In this document: positions 26,040 to 34,254 of the stretch, in pieces | Position numbering within the stretch: the first letter of the stretch is position 1 | Layout: each line of letters begins with the position of its first letter | NCBI GenBank assembly: GCA_023228125.1 | Contig: JALOBT010000028.1 | Location: 1 to 37,149, forward strand | Direction: 5' to 3' | Length of the DNA stretch: 37,149 bases | Source: Candidatus Cloacimonadota bacterium | Lineage (GTDB): Bacteria; Cloacimonadota; Cloacimonadia; Cloacimonadales; Cloacimonadaceae | Made by a program: the position numbers and the translations under genes | The notes under the pieces: generated by a model | What the model saw: only the letters and a program-made list of their open reading frames with translations | Database searches by the model: none | Told to the model about the DNA's origin: nothing

Positions 26040-26311
26040 TAAAGCAAATCCTGCCAAAATGCTGGAATTTCGCCACCCTTAACAAAAAATTCTAAAATCC
26101 CTGAGAAATCCAACAACAAAATACCCTAACGAGTGCCATAGGCGCGATACTGTAGATAGCAAACGACAGCTACACAAAGGATTGAGTCCTGTAGGGACGC
26201 TATATTTATTAAACCTTTGGTATTTCTGGCGAACAGTCTCAAGGACAATAGCTAAGATAAGACATGCGCCACCCTTTCTCATTCAACTTGCTTCTAATTA
26301 GTGTTCGACTC

Positions 26312-26339
26312 GAGTTGACTTGTATTTTCGAGTCAACTC
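26312..26339. other. 11-bp hairpin
   Basis: GAGTTGACTTG (26312-26322) pairs with CGAGTCAACTC (26329-26339) with one G-T wobble and a 6-nt loop. It is not followed by a T-run. Function unknown. Confidence 0.55.
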
Positions 26340-26408
26340 AAGTTAAAGACGAATCGAAATCAAGACCACTGCAGTAGCGCGGGATGTGTAGTAGCGCTGT
26401 CTTCAGAC

Positions 26409-26820
26409 GGCGCGTGTCCAGCCCTGTAAAGCATTTCCCTAAAAGTGGATACAGCACGCAGATCACGCTGATCTCGCAGATTTGTACAGCTAAAATTTGG
26501 CGGCAATCTGATCAACTGGATGTGCTTTGGGCGTTTTGATCAATGGAGTGTGGTTTGGGCGTTCGGCCCAACGCCCCTACGGTAAAACGGTAAAACGGTA
26601 AACGGTAAACGGTAAAACCTTCGGCGCGTGTCCAGCCCTGTAAAGCATTTCCCTAAAAGTGGATACAGCACGCAGATCACGCTGATCTCGCAGATTTGTA
26701 CAGCTAAAATTTGGCTGCAATCTGATCAACTGGATGTGGTTTGGGCGTTTTGATCAACGGAGTGTGGTTTGGGCGTTAGGCCCAACGCCCCTACGGTAAA
26801 ACGATAAAACCCTAAAACCT
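26409..26820. repeat. Tandem duplication, period 214 nt
   Basis: The block beginning GGCGCGTGTCCAGCCCTG at 26409 is repeated from 26623. The copies differ at a few single bases only (for example ggcggcaat/ggctgcaat and gttcgg/gttagg) plus length changes in the terminal 'ggtaaaacggtaaacggt' stretch. Each ends with the hairpin GGGCGTT(c/a)GGCCCAACGCCC (26557-26576 and 26771-26790). The near-identity points to a recent duplication. No open frame of interest crosses it. Confidence 0.9.
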
Positions 26821-27085
26821 CTTTTCATCCAATAAATCCACCCAATCCGCTCAATCCGCGTTCTATTGTGCTGTAGGCAGAACAGGAGTCCGCCACTACG
26901 GTTTGGGCGTTAGGCCCAACGCCCCTACGGTAAAACGTTAAAACGATAAAACCTCTTTTCATCCAATAAATCCACCCAATCCGCTTGATCCGCGTTCTAT
27001 TGTGCTGTAGACAGAACAGGAGTCCGCCACTACGGTTTGGGCGTTCGGCCCAACGCCCCTACGGTAAAACGTTAAAACGATAAAA
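26818..27085. repeat. Tandem duplication, period 134 nt, with hairpin units
   Basis: The block starting CCTCTTTTCATCCAATAAAT at 26818 is repeated at 26952 with very few substitutions. Each copy contains 'aatccgc..gatccgcgttctattgtgctgtag', 'agaacaggagtccgccactacgg' and the GGGCGTT/AACGCCC hairpin (26905-26924 and 27039-27058). Together with the previous block this gives four copies of the hairpin in 500 nt. Diverged relatives sit at 19129-19195 and 13832-13849. Confidence 0.9.
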
Positions 27086-27112
27086 CGATAAAACGATAAA
27101 ACGATAAAACGA
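27073..27112. repeat. 8-bp microsatellite (TAAAACGA)5
   Basis: Five perfect copies of TAAAACGA occupy 27073-27112, directly at the right end of the tandem repeat block and about 110 nt upstream of the histidine ammonia-lyase start codon. A related imperfect run of 'ggtaaaac/ggtaaac' lies at 26581-26619. Copy number could vary by slippage. Confidence 0.92.
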
Positions 27113-27160
27113 TACAACCCCACAAACCCAGACTTGACAAAAATCCCCACCTCATAAGCC

Positions 27161-27188
27161 TTGTGCAAATTCACCTGTTTTATATACT
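27161..27188 (+). promoter_or_regulatory. Candidate sigma-70-type promoter for hutH
   Basis: TTGTGC (27161-27166) and TATACT (27183-27188) are separated by 16 nt, placing initiation near 27195, about 28 nt before the ATG. A perfect TTGACA at 27134 has no matching -10 at the right distance. Moderate match only. Confidence 0.4.
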
Positions 27189-27222
27189 TATCGCCAATTT
27201 AAACGAAATCTAAGAGGATTAT

Positions 27223-28752
27223 ATGCAAGAAATCATCATTGATGGCAATAGCCTCAGCCTCGAAGCTGTGGGCTTGGTTGCCAATCAGGCCGCTCCTATC
27301 CGCCTGGCCGGGAGCAGCATCGCCAAGGTTCAAAAGTGCCGGGATTATGTAGATAAAGTGATCGCCAATGGCGACATCGTATATGGCCTGACCACCGGTT
27401 TTGGCAAATTCAGCACCGTGAATATCCCCAAAGAGCATATCGCGGAATTGCAGCTCAATCTGATTCGCAGTCACGCCACCAGTGTGGGCGAGCCTTACAG
27501 CATCCCCATCGTGCGTGCCATCATGCTGCTGCGCATCGCAGTCCTGGCCAAAGGACACTCCGGCATCCGCCTGGAGACCCTGCAAACTTTGCTTGAAATG
27601 CTGAACAAAGGCGTGCATCCCATCATCCCCAAACGCGGATCTGTGGGTGCCAGCGGAGATCTCTCCCCCCTTTCACACCTGGCTTTGGTGCTTTTGGGTG
27701 AAGGCGAGGCTATCTACAAAGGCGAAGCCCTCAGCGGTAAAGAAGCTATGCAAAAAGCCGGCATCACTCCGGTGATCCTGGCTGCCAAAGAAGGCCTGGC
27801 CTTAAATAACGGCACTCAGGTGATGGCCGCCATCGGTGCGCTCTCGCTGCTGCAGGCCGAAAGTCTTTGCCAGCAGGCAGATATCACCGCAGCTATGTCT
27901 GTGGAAGCGCTGCTGGGCACCCCTTGCGCTTTTGACGCCTTGATCAGCAATCTGCGTCCGCATCCCGGCCAAAAAGCTTCCGCGGAAAACCTGAGCAATC
28001 TGATTCTGGGCAGCCCGCTACGGGAGTCTCATTTGCATTGCAAAAACGTGCAGGATGCCTATTCGCTCCGCTGCACTCCGCAGGTACATGGCGCAGTGCG
28101 GGATGCCCTATCCTATGCCCGCGGCGTCCTGGAAATAGAGATCAATAGCGCCACCGATAATCCCCTCATCTTCCCGGATGAAAACCGGGTGATTTCCGGA
28201 GGTAATTTCCATGGTGAGCCTCTGGCCATCGCTTTGGATACCATGGCTTTGGCGATTTCCGAACTGGCCAATATCAGTGAGCGCCGGGTCGAACAAATGC
28301 TCAATCCCGCTCTTTCCCGCGGACTTTCTCCCTTTTTGGCGATGCGTCCCGGGCTGGATTCTGGCTTCATGATCGTGCAGCTCACCGCAGCCGCGCTGAT
28401 CTCAGAAAACAAAGTTTTGTCTCATCCCGCCTGTGTGGATAGCATTCCCACCTCGGCAAATCAGGAAGACCATGTCTCTATGGGCTCTGTCTCCGCCATC
28501 AAACTCCTGCAGGTGATGGAAAACGTTTCAAACGTGATCGCCATCGAACTGATGATCAGTGCCCAGGCTCTGGATGCTCGGAAGCAGCAGAGCTCCAAAG
28601 CACTTGAAGCCGCTAAGGCAGCCCTGCGCAAAGAAGTCCCCACTTTGCAAAAAGATAGGATCATGTATCCGGATGTGAACAAGAGCATCGCGCTGATCAA
28701 AAGCAGCGCCATCCTGAAAGCGGTGCAGGCCAGCGGAATAAAAATTCATTGA
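27223..28752 (+). CDS. hutH: Histidine ammonia-lyase
   Basis: 509 aa, the usual length of bacterial HAL. It removes ammonia from histidine to give urocanate, the first step of histidine breakdown, in the cytoplasm. The autocatalytic MIO cofactor forms from A143-S144-G145 within GSVGASGDLSPLSHLAL. The early catalytic Tyr loop (VYGLTTGFGKF), the NNGTQ segment, the SATDNPL stretch and the late QEDHVSMG motif are all present. The start follows AAGAGGA. No hutU, hutI or formimino-glutamate gene is in the window, so the rest of the pathway would have to be encoded elsewhere. The next gene starts 31 nt downstream. Tyrosine or phenylalanine ammonia-lyases share the fold, but the overall sequence reads as HAL. 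Confidence 0.96.
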   Translation: MQEIIIDGNSLSLEAVGLVANQAAPIRLAGSSIAKVQKCRDYVDKVIANGDIVYGLTTGFGKFSTVNIPKEHIAELQLNLIRSHATSVGEPYSIPIVRAIMLLRIAVLAKGHSGIRLETLQTLLEMLNKGVHPIIPKRGSVGASGDLSPLSHLALVLLGEGEAIYKGEALSGKEAMQKAGITPVILAAKEGLALNNGTQVMAAIGALSLLQAESLCQQADITAAMSVEALLGTPCAFDALISNLRPHPGQKASAENLSNLILGSPLRESHLHCKNVQDAYSLRCTPQVHGAVRDALSYARGVLEIEINSATDNPLIFPDENRVISGGNFHGEPLAIALDTMALAISELANISERRVEQMLNPALSRGLSPFLAMRPGLDSGFMIVQLTAAALISENKVLSHPACVDSIPTSANQEDHVSMGSVSAIKLLQVMENVSNVIAIELMISAQALDARKQQSSKALEAAKAALRKEVPTLQKDRIMYPDVNKSIALIKSSAILKAVQASGIKIH

Positions 28753-28783
28753 CAATAATCTTGCCTGTTCCAGATTAAACCTT

Positions 28784-31540
28784 ATGAGAAGAATATACGT
28801 TGCCTTACTGCTGGCGATGCTTTTCGCCCTGTTGGGCTGTGGCATTGACAATACCATGTACAATGCCAGGAAGTATTTTGATTTGGCACAAGCTCGCCCC
28901 TTGGCTGCCAATGGGCGTCCCGCGCCTCAAGCGGTGAGCGATTATACGAAGGCCATCAAAAAATGCGGCATTATTCTCTCGGATGGCGGGAAAGGCAAAC
29001 GTGCTGATGACGCCCTTTTCCTCATGGCCAGAGCCTTGTTTTACAAAGGAAATTCAGCTTTTCAAGCCAAGGATGCCTTTGAAGGCCTGATCCGGGGTTA
29101 TCCCAATAGCAAACACATCCCCGAATCCTATATCTATCTGGGTAAAGTCCTGCGAGATATCAATCAAGTCGCAGAATCCGAAGCCGTGCTGGAGCGCTTT
29201 GTGCGGGACCCCAAATTCGTGAAAGATCATCCCCGCGCCCTCTTGGTAATGGCGGATTTTGAGATTCAGGATGAAGACTATCACCGGGCCCAGTATTGGC
29301 TGGAACGCATTATCAAGGACTATCGCAAGACTCCGGAATTCAAAGAAGCCGCCTTCCTCTTTGGCAAAAACTATTATGAGCAGGGCGACTACACGCGCTC
29401 GCTTCAAGAATTTGAGACTTTCATCAATACCCGCCGCATCCCCAAACCCCAAAAGCTGGAAGCAAAGTATTTTATAGGCTTGAGCCACTTCGGCTTGGAA
29501 GAGTATGATAAGGCCTTAAAACAAGCGAAATATCTGGCGCGCAATGAAGAGCGTCCGGAAATGCTGTCCCGGGCCAGAGTGCTTTACGGCCGCGCACTTT
29601 TGGCCGTTAAAGAGGTGGAGGACGGCCTCAAAGAATTGAAAGAGGTCACCACCAGCTATCCCCGCACAGAAAACTCCGCCGCTGCCTATTATTATTGGGG
29701 AATATATCTGTATTACGAACAGGGTAATTTCGATGAAGCCGTGCAGTATCTGAACAAGGTGCGCACCGAATTCACCCAATCTCCGCTGGCAGAAAAAGGC
29801 ACGCAACTGGCCACCGCCATCAATAAGACAAAGCCTGCCACCAATCTCGATAGCAGCCGCGATCTGCAAGCCTGGCTGGACTATCACTATCTGAGGGCAG
29901 AAAACCTGATCAGCCCCCTGGCCTTGCCGGATTCTGCTCTGGCCACATATCGGCAGGTGATCGATGAACGGGAGTATTTCGCTGCCAAGCAGGATTCTTT
30001 GCTCATAAAGATAGAAGCGGCCAGCAACAAAGCCGATAGCCTCATAGCCATATTGCCGCCTCCCATCGAAGAGGCAGAGGTGGATTCGCTGGATACTTTG
30101 ACAGATGCAGAGGAACCGGAACCTTCTGAGACTGAGATAGCTGCGCTTTTTCCTGCTGAACCATCTGAGCTGGATTCGCTCACTATTTTGACAAATGCAG
30201 AGTTCAGTGATTCTTTGCAGACCGATATTGATCAGCCTTTGCCTACAGAGCTGGAATTTGAACCGGCTATTCCTGACAGTATTGAGATTGAGGAAGATGA
30301 GCCTTTGGAACCTGAACAGCCTCAGGAACTTAGTCCCCTTCCAGATCAGCCTGAAGAAGCCTTGGATGAAGTATTCCCGCCGGATGAAACTCTTGAAATC
30401 AAGGAGCCAGAAGCTGAGCCTGCTCTCCCTGATGCTATTGAGATTGTGGAAGATGAGCCTTCGGAGCAGCCTTTGGAAGCTGAACAGCCTGAAGAAGCTC
30501 TGGATGAAGAAGAAACGCCTGAAGCAAGTATTGAGACAGAAGAGCAGGAAGAGATAAACACCAACTCAGCCCTGCTCCAGGAGCTTCAGCGTGATCTGAG
30601 TACTTGGCAGCAGAAAGCGGAAGAATTGGAGCCCCTTCTGGAGCGCTTTGACACCCAGATTGTCCCCTTCTGCTATTTTTCCATGATTAGTCTGCTGCGT
30701 AAGTTGCCAGACCGGACTGAAGAGGCTGAAACCCTGTATCAGATTATGCTGGAACAATATCCCCGCAATATGTATAGTGCAGCGGCCACGGCGATCAAGG
30801 AAGGCCGCAGCCCGCGCTTGGTGGACCCCGCTTACAACGAAGCTCTCGCCGCCTTTGATGCCGCTTTGGATAGCTATCCAGAATCTGCTGATTCTTTGGT
30901 CATGCAAATGCAGGACTACACCGAAAGTGAATATAATGATCTCAAACTCAAGGCAAATTACCGCCTGGGTTGGCACTATAGCTTTGAGGATCCAGATACC
31001 ACCCTGGCCAAAGCCTATCTGAGTGCCGTTCTGGATGATCCCCAAAACACTGAATACGCGCCCACTGTGAGACGCTTCTTTGATGGGAAAAACTATCTCC
31101 TGCGGGATTCCGGGTTGATAGACAGCACGGCGGTAAAGGCAGACAGTCTGGCTATTCCTGATCTCGAAGCAGAGCCGGAAAGCCCGGCAGATAGCACTTT
31201 TACCGGGCCAATAGTTCAGGAGGCAGCAGCGACGGATTCGCTCAGTTTTGAGATAGAATTGCCGGAAGAAGTTCTACCCTTGGAACTCACTGAGCCTGCC
31301 CTGCAGGATTCTCTGCTGGATGTGCCGATAGAGCCCCAGGAAGGTACTACAGAGCCGGAGACTCAGCCTGAAGAGCTTAGACCAGATGCTGAAATCCAAA
31401 CTGAGGAAGGCACTACAGAGCCAGAGCTACCAGCCGAAGAAGCTGCTGTAAAGCCAGATGAGGCTCCCTCTGAAGAAGAGACTCCTCCAGTGCCTCAAGA
31501 CCTGCTTCCCCCAGAGCTCCCGCAAGATCCGCAAGAATGA
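28784..31540 (+). CDS. Acidic TPR lipoprotein, BamD-like N-terminal half
   Basis: 918 aa. Lipobox LLGC puts the lipidated Cys at residue 19, so the protein is a membrane-anchored lipoprotein, probably of the outer membrane. Residues about 40-350 form TPR-like helical repeats reminiscent of BamD/YbgF-type proteins (YKGNSAFQAKDAFEGLIRGYPNS). A very acidic Pro/Glu/Asp linker (about 425-590) contains a tandem duplication. A second TPR-like block (about 595-765) follows, then another acidic Pro/Glu tail to the end. No clear Shine-Dalgarno precedes the ATG, which lies 31 nt after hutH. It may scaffold envelope complexes; the exact role is unknown. The last four bases overlap the next start codon. 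Confidence 0.82.
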   Translation: MRRIYVALLLAMLFALLGCGIDNTMYNARKYFDLAQARPLAANGRPAPQAVSDYTKAIKKCGIILSDGGKGKRADDALFLMARALFYKGNSAFQAKDAFEGLIRGYPNSKHIPESYIYLGKVLRDINQVAESEAVLERFVRDPKFVKDHPRALLVMADFEIQDEDYHRAQYWLERIIKDYRKTPEFKEAAFLFGKNYYEQGDYTRSLQEFETFINTRRIPKPQKLEAKYFIGLSHFGLEEYDKALKQAKYLARNEERPEMLSRARVLYGRALLAVKEVEDGLKELKEVTTSYPRTENSAAAYYYWGIYLYYEQGNFDEAVQYLNKVRTEFTQSPLAEKGTQLATAINKTKPATNLDSSRDLQAWLDYHYLRAENLISPLALPDSALATYRQVIDEREYFAAKQDSLLIKIEAASNKADSLIAILPPPIEEAEVDSLDTLTDAEEPEPSETEIAALFPAEPSELDSLTILTNAEFSDSLQTDIDQPLPTELEFEPAIPDSIEIEEDEPLEPEQPQELSPLPDQPEEALDEVFPPDETLEIKEPEAEPALPDAIEIVEDEPSEQPLEAEQPEEALDEEETPEASIETEEQEEINTNSALLQELQRDLSTWQQKAEELEPLLERFDTQIVPFCYFSMISLLRKLPDRTEEAETLYQIMLEQYPRNMYSAAATAIKEGRSPRLVDPAYNEALAAFDAALDSYPESADSLVMQMQDYTESEYNDLKLKANYRLGWHYSFEDPDTTLAKAYLSAVLDDPQNTEYAPTVRRFFDGKNYLLRDSGLIDSTAVKADSLAIPDLEAEPESPADSTFTGPIVQEAAATDSLSFEIELPEEVLPLELTEPALQDSLLDVPIEPQEGTTEPETQPEELRPDAEIQTEEGTTEPELPAEEAAVKPDEAPSEEETPPVPQDLLPPELPQDPQE
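30272..30583 (+). repeat. 52-codon duplication in the acidic linker
   Basis: The reading PDSIEIEEDEPLE at 30272 recurs as PDAIEIVEDEPSE at 30428, 156 nt later, and DQPEEALDEV is matched by EQPEEALDEE. The copies also resemble one another at the nucleotide level (attgagattg-ggaagatgagcctt). An earlier, weaker pair (DSLDTLTDAE / DSLTILTNAE, 30080-30205) suggests the linker grew by repeated in-frame duplication. Confidence 0.75.
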
Positions 31541-32169
31541 GCTTGCCGCTGATCTATCGCCAGCATCTGTATCTGAGGCTGGCCATTTTCTCCCTTGGTA
31601 TAGCCACAGGCTTTGAAGCCTCTTTGCGGCAATTGATCACGCAAATCGCCTTCTCCCTTTTGTATCTTATTGTCGAGCCTTACCTGTATGCGAAGCTCTT
31701 CTTTGCCCTCAAAAAGCTCCTCACCTTTCTGGCTGGATACTGGCTGTTTACCTTGCTGTTCAAGGTGGAATTCCCTCAGGCCCTTGTCTTTAGCCTCACG
31801 ATCATCTACCTCGTCCTCATCACCGTGGCCGCCTGGGGCTACCTGGACAAAAGGATGATTCTGGCTCAATGCAACCGCCTTTATAACTTCCAAACCGGAA
31901 GATATCTGCTCTCTTTCAGTTTGGCCACATACTACTTTATCAAGAGGTATTTTGCCGAATATCAGAGCCTGGAAAGCCAGGAAAACATCGCCGGCATCCT
32001 GGATCGCGCCATCAAGGCCGGGCTCAAGGTGCATGAGAGCGCAGGCCTTATCGAAGACAGGGTCCAAACCCTCCTGAGAGAAGATCATCCCAGGCCCTCA
32101 CGCCAGCCTGCGGCAAATCTTTACGGCCTCATTTTCTTGAGCCTGCTCGTTTTGCTCTCCAGCATCTGA
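31537..32169 (+). CDS. Small integral membrane protein, unknown
   Basis: 210 aa. I do not recognise a family. Two to four hydrophobic helices lie in the first half (about 10-30, 35-52, 60-78, 80-100). A soluble, charged stretch follows (about 105-190) with a possible amphipathic region, and a last hydrophobic helix is at the very C-terminus (LYGLIFLSLLVLLSSI). This spacing suggests an inner-membrane protein with a C-terminal anchor. It starts with ATG overlapping the lipoprotein stop (31537-31540), implying coupled translation and possibly a shared envelope job. The next gene, truA, starts 9 nt after its stop codon. Confidence 0.7.
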   Translation: MSLPLIYRQHLYLRLAIFSLGIATGFEASLRQLITQIAFSLLYLIVEPYLYAKLFFALKKLLTFLAGYWLFTLLFKVEFPQALVFSLTIIYLVLITVAAWGYLDKRMILAQCNRLYNFQTGRYLLSFSLATYYFIKRYFAEYQSLESQENIAGILDRAIKAGLKVHESAGLIEDRVQTLLREDHPRPSRQPAANLYGLIFLSLLVLLSSI

Positions 32170-32178
32170 GGCCCCCCA

Positions 32179-32973
32179 ATGCGCTATTTGATTATGATTT
32201 CCTACGATGGCAGCGAATTTATCGGCTGGCAAAAACAGAAACAGGGCCGTAGCATCCAAGCCGTGCTGGAGCATGCACTTGAAGCCTTCAGCCAAAAGCC
32301 CAGCCCCATCACCTCCGCCGGACGCACCGATGCCGGGGTGCACGCTTTGGCCCAATACGCCCATTTTGAATATGAAGGCCGCATGGATATGGCGCAGATG
32401 CTCAAGGCTTTTCGCCGCTGGCTGCCCGCTGATATCAAGGTCTTGCAGATCTGGCAGGTGGGGGATGATCTTTCCGCCCGCTATCAAGCTTTTGAGCGCC
32501 AATACCGCTATGTCCTGAGCAAGGATCTCTGCCCCTTCACCCGCAATTTCACCGGCTTTATCCCGCATTTGAAGCTGCGTCTAATGCCCATGCAAGCCGC
32601 GGCAGCAAGGCTCCTCGGCCGCCATGATTTTTCCAGCTTTGGCCGCCTCAATCCAGAGGTGCCAAATCACTTCTGCGAGATCAATCAGCTCACTATCATC
32701 GAGCAGGAAGATGCCTTTGTCTTCACCGTGCGGGCAGATCGCTTTTTGCATCATATGGTGCGCCGCATCGTGGGCACACTGGCCTATATCTCCCATTTTG
32801 ATCTGCCTGCGGATACGATCGACAAAATCCTGGCGGACGCTTGCCCCCGGCAAAATCTGGTCTGCACAGCTCCGCCGCAAGGACTCTTCCTGATCGGGGT
32901 AAAGTATCCAGCAGAACTGCTTGACGGCAAAGCCACCTGCAAATTATCTGACACCAGAAGAAGGTTAATATGA
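32179..32973 (+). CDS. truA: tRNA pseudouridine synthase A
   Basis: 264 aa, typical TruA length. It isomerises uridines 38-40 in the anticodon arm of tRNAs. The catalytic Asp is D51 in SAGRTDAGVHA. Other TruA hallmarks are YDGSEFIGWQ near the N-terminus, RYRYVLS (Q-Y-R-Y) in the middle, HDFSSFGR and FLHHMVRRIVG near the end. GAGG at the end of the preceding gene may serve as ribosome binding site. Its stop overlaps the hisS start by 4 nt, so translation of the two is coupled. Confidence 0.96.
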   Translation: MRYLIMISYDGSEFIGWQKQKQGRSIQAVLEHALEAFSQKPSPITSAGRTDAGVHALAQYAHFEYEGRMDMAQMLKAFRRWLPADIKVLQIWQVGDDLSARYQAFERQYRYVLSKDLCPFTRNFTGFIPHLKLRLMPMQAAAARLLGRHDFSSFGRLNPEVPNHFCEINQLTIIEQEDAFVFTVRADRFLHHMVRRIVGTLAYISHFDLPADTIDKILADACPRQNLVCTAPPQGLFLIGVKYPAELLDGKATCKLSDTRRRLI

Positions 32974-34220
32974 ATTACAAAATCCCTCGGGGAACATACG
33001 ATATCATGCCCAAAGACAGCGCTCGCTGGCATCATGTGATAGACACATTCCGCCTTGTGGCACAGCGCTTTGGTTACGAAGAAATCACCACTCCCATCTT
33101 TGAAATGGCAGCCCTTTTTGAGCGCAGCTCCGGAGAAAGCTCCGATGTGGTGCAAAAAGAGATGTATCGCTTTGAAGATCAGAAGGGACGCACTTTTGCT
33201 CTGAGACCGGAAGGCACGGCTGGCGTGGTGCGCTCCTATATAGAAAAGAGTCTTGACCGCCTGGGTGGCAAAAGCAAGTTTTACTATATAGGCCCCATGT
33301 TCCGTTACGATCGCCCTCAGGCCGGACGCTACCGTCAATTCTACCAATATGGTGCGGAATTTATCGGCAGCAATCATCCCTATTATGATGCCGAAGTGAT
33401 CGCTCTGGAAATGCAGTTTTTGGCCGAATTGGGCCTCAAGAATGTCTCTCTGGAAATCAATAGCGTTGGTTGCGCCCAGTGCTCACAAGCTTATGATGAA
33501 GCCCTGCGCGCCTATTACCAGCCGCATCTGGAGGAGCTCTGCCCGGATTGCCAGAATCGCTTTGAGATCCGCCCCCGCCGTCTTTTGGATTGCAAAGTGC
33601 CCTTTTGCAAGAGCCTGAGACCAGATGCGCCTTCACAATTAGACTATCTGGATCAGGACTGCAAAGAGCATTTCACCGAAGTGCAGAATTACCTGGATCA
33701 GATGGGCATTGTTTATCAGGTGAATCCCGCCATCGTGCGCGGCCTGGATTATTATAGCAATACCGCCTTTGAGCTCATCGTGGATGCCTTGGGCGCACAG
33801 AATGCCATCGCCGGAGGAGGCAGATACAATGGCCTGATTTCCCAGCTTGGTGGCAAGGATACCCCCGCTGTTGGTTTTGCCGGAGGTTTTGAGCGGCTGC
33901 TGCTGGCCCTGGAAAAGGAAGGCATCACAGGCTACGAGCCCATAAGCCCCACTATATTCGTGATCGGCATCGGAGCAGAAACCCGGCTCCTAACGCTCGA
34001 ATATATCAGCAAGCTGCGTCAGGACGGGATCTATGTGGATTACAATCCGGATAAAACTTCCTTCAAAGCGCAGATGAAGGCCGCTGATGCCAGCCAGGCC
34101 AGATATGCCCTCATCATCGGTGAGGATGAATTGGCCTCAGGCAGGCCCACTTTGAAAGACCTGGAAAGCTCAAAGCAGCATAGTGTAGATTATCAGCAAT
34201 TGCTGGATATTCTGAAGTAA
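32970..34220 (+). CDS. hisS: Histidyl-tRNA synthetase
   Basis: 416 aa, class II synthetase that charges tRNA-His. Motif 2 is visible as RPEGTAG followed by GPMFRYDRPQAGRYRQFYQ. The histidine-specific motifs are LVRGLDYYSNTAFE (seen as IVRGLDYYSN) and AIAGGGRYNGL. Motif 3 is AVGFAGGFERLLLAL. The C-terminal anticodon-binding domain starts at about 325. The start codon overlaps the truA stop (ATGA) behind GAAGAAGG. It lies between truA and mfd in a compact housekeeping run. No upstream T-box or attenuator is expected because the gene is internal to the operon. Confidence 0.97.
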   Translation: MNYKIPRGTYDIMPKDSARWHHVIDTFRLVAQRFGYEEITTPIFEMAALFERSSGESSDVVQKEMYRFEDQKGRTFALRPEGTAGVVRSYIEKSLDRLGGKSKFYYIGPMFRYDRPQAGRYRQFYQYGAEFIGSNHPYYDAEVIALEMQFLAELGLKNVSLEINSVGCAQCSQAYDEALRAYYQPHLEELCPDCQNRFEIRPRRLLDCKVPFCKSLRPDAPSQLDYLDQDCKEHFTEVQNYLDQMGIVYQVNPAIVRGLDYYSNTAFELIVDALGAQNAIAGGGRYNGLISQLGGKDTPAVGFAGGFERLLLALEKEGITGYEPISPTIFVIGIGAETRLLTLEYISKLRQDGIYVDYNPDKTSFKAQMKAADASQARYALIIGEDELASGRPTLKDLESSKQHSVDYQQLLDILK

Positions 34221-34254
34221 AAGACCAGCCCGCAAGGCCATAGATAGGAGATAT

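Noticed and set aside
26409..27112. CRISPR array
   Set aside because: The repeats are long tandem units with near-identical interiors, not short repeats with unique spacers, and no cas genes are nearby.
27134..27158. TTGACA/CATAAG as the hutH promoter
   Set aside because: The spacer is only 13 nt, too short for a standard promoter.
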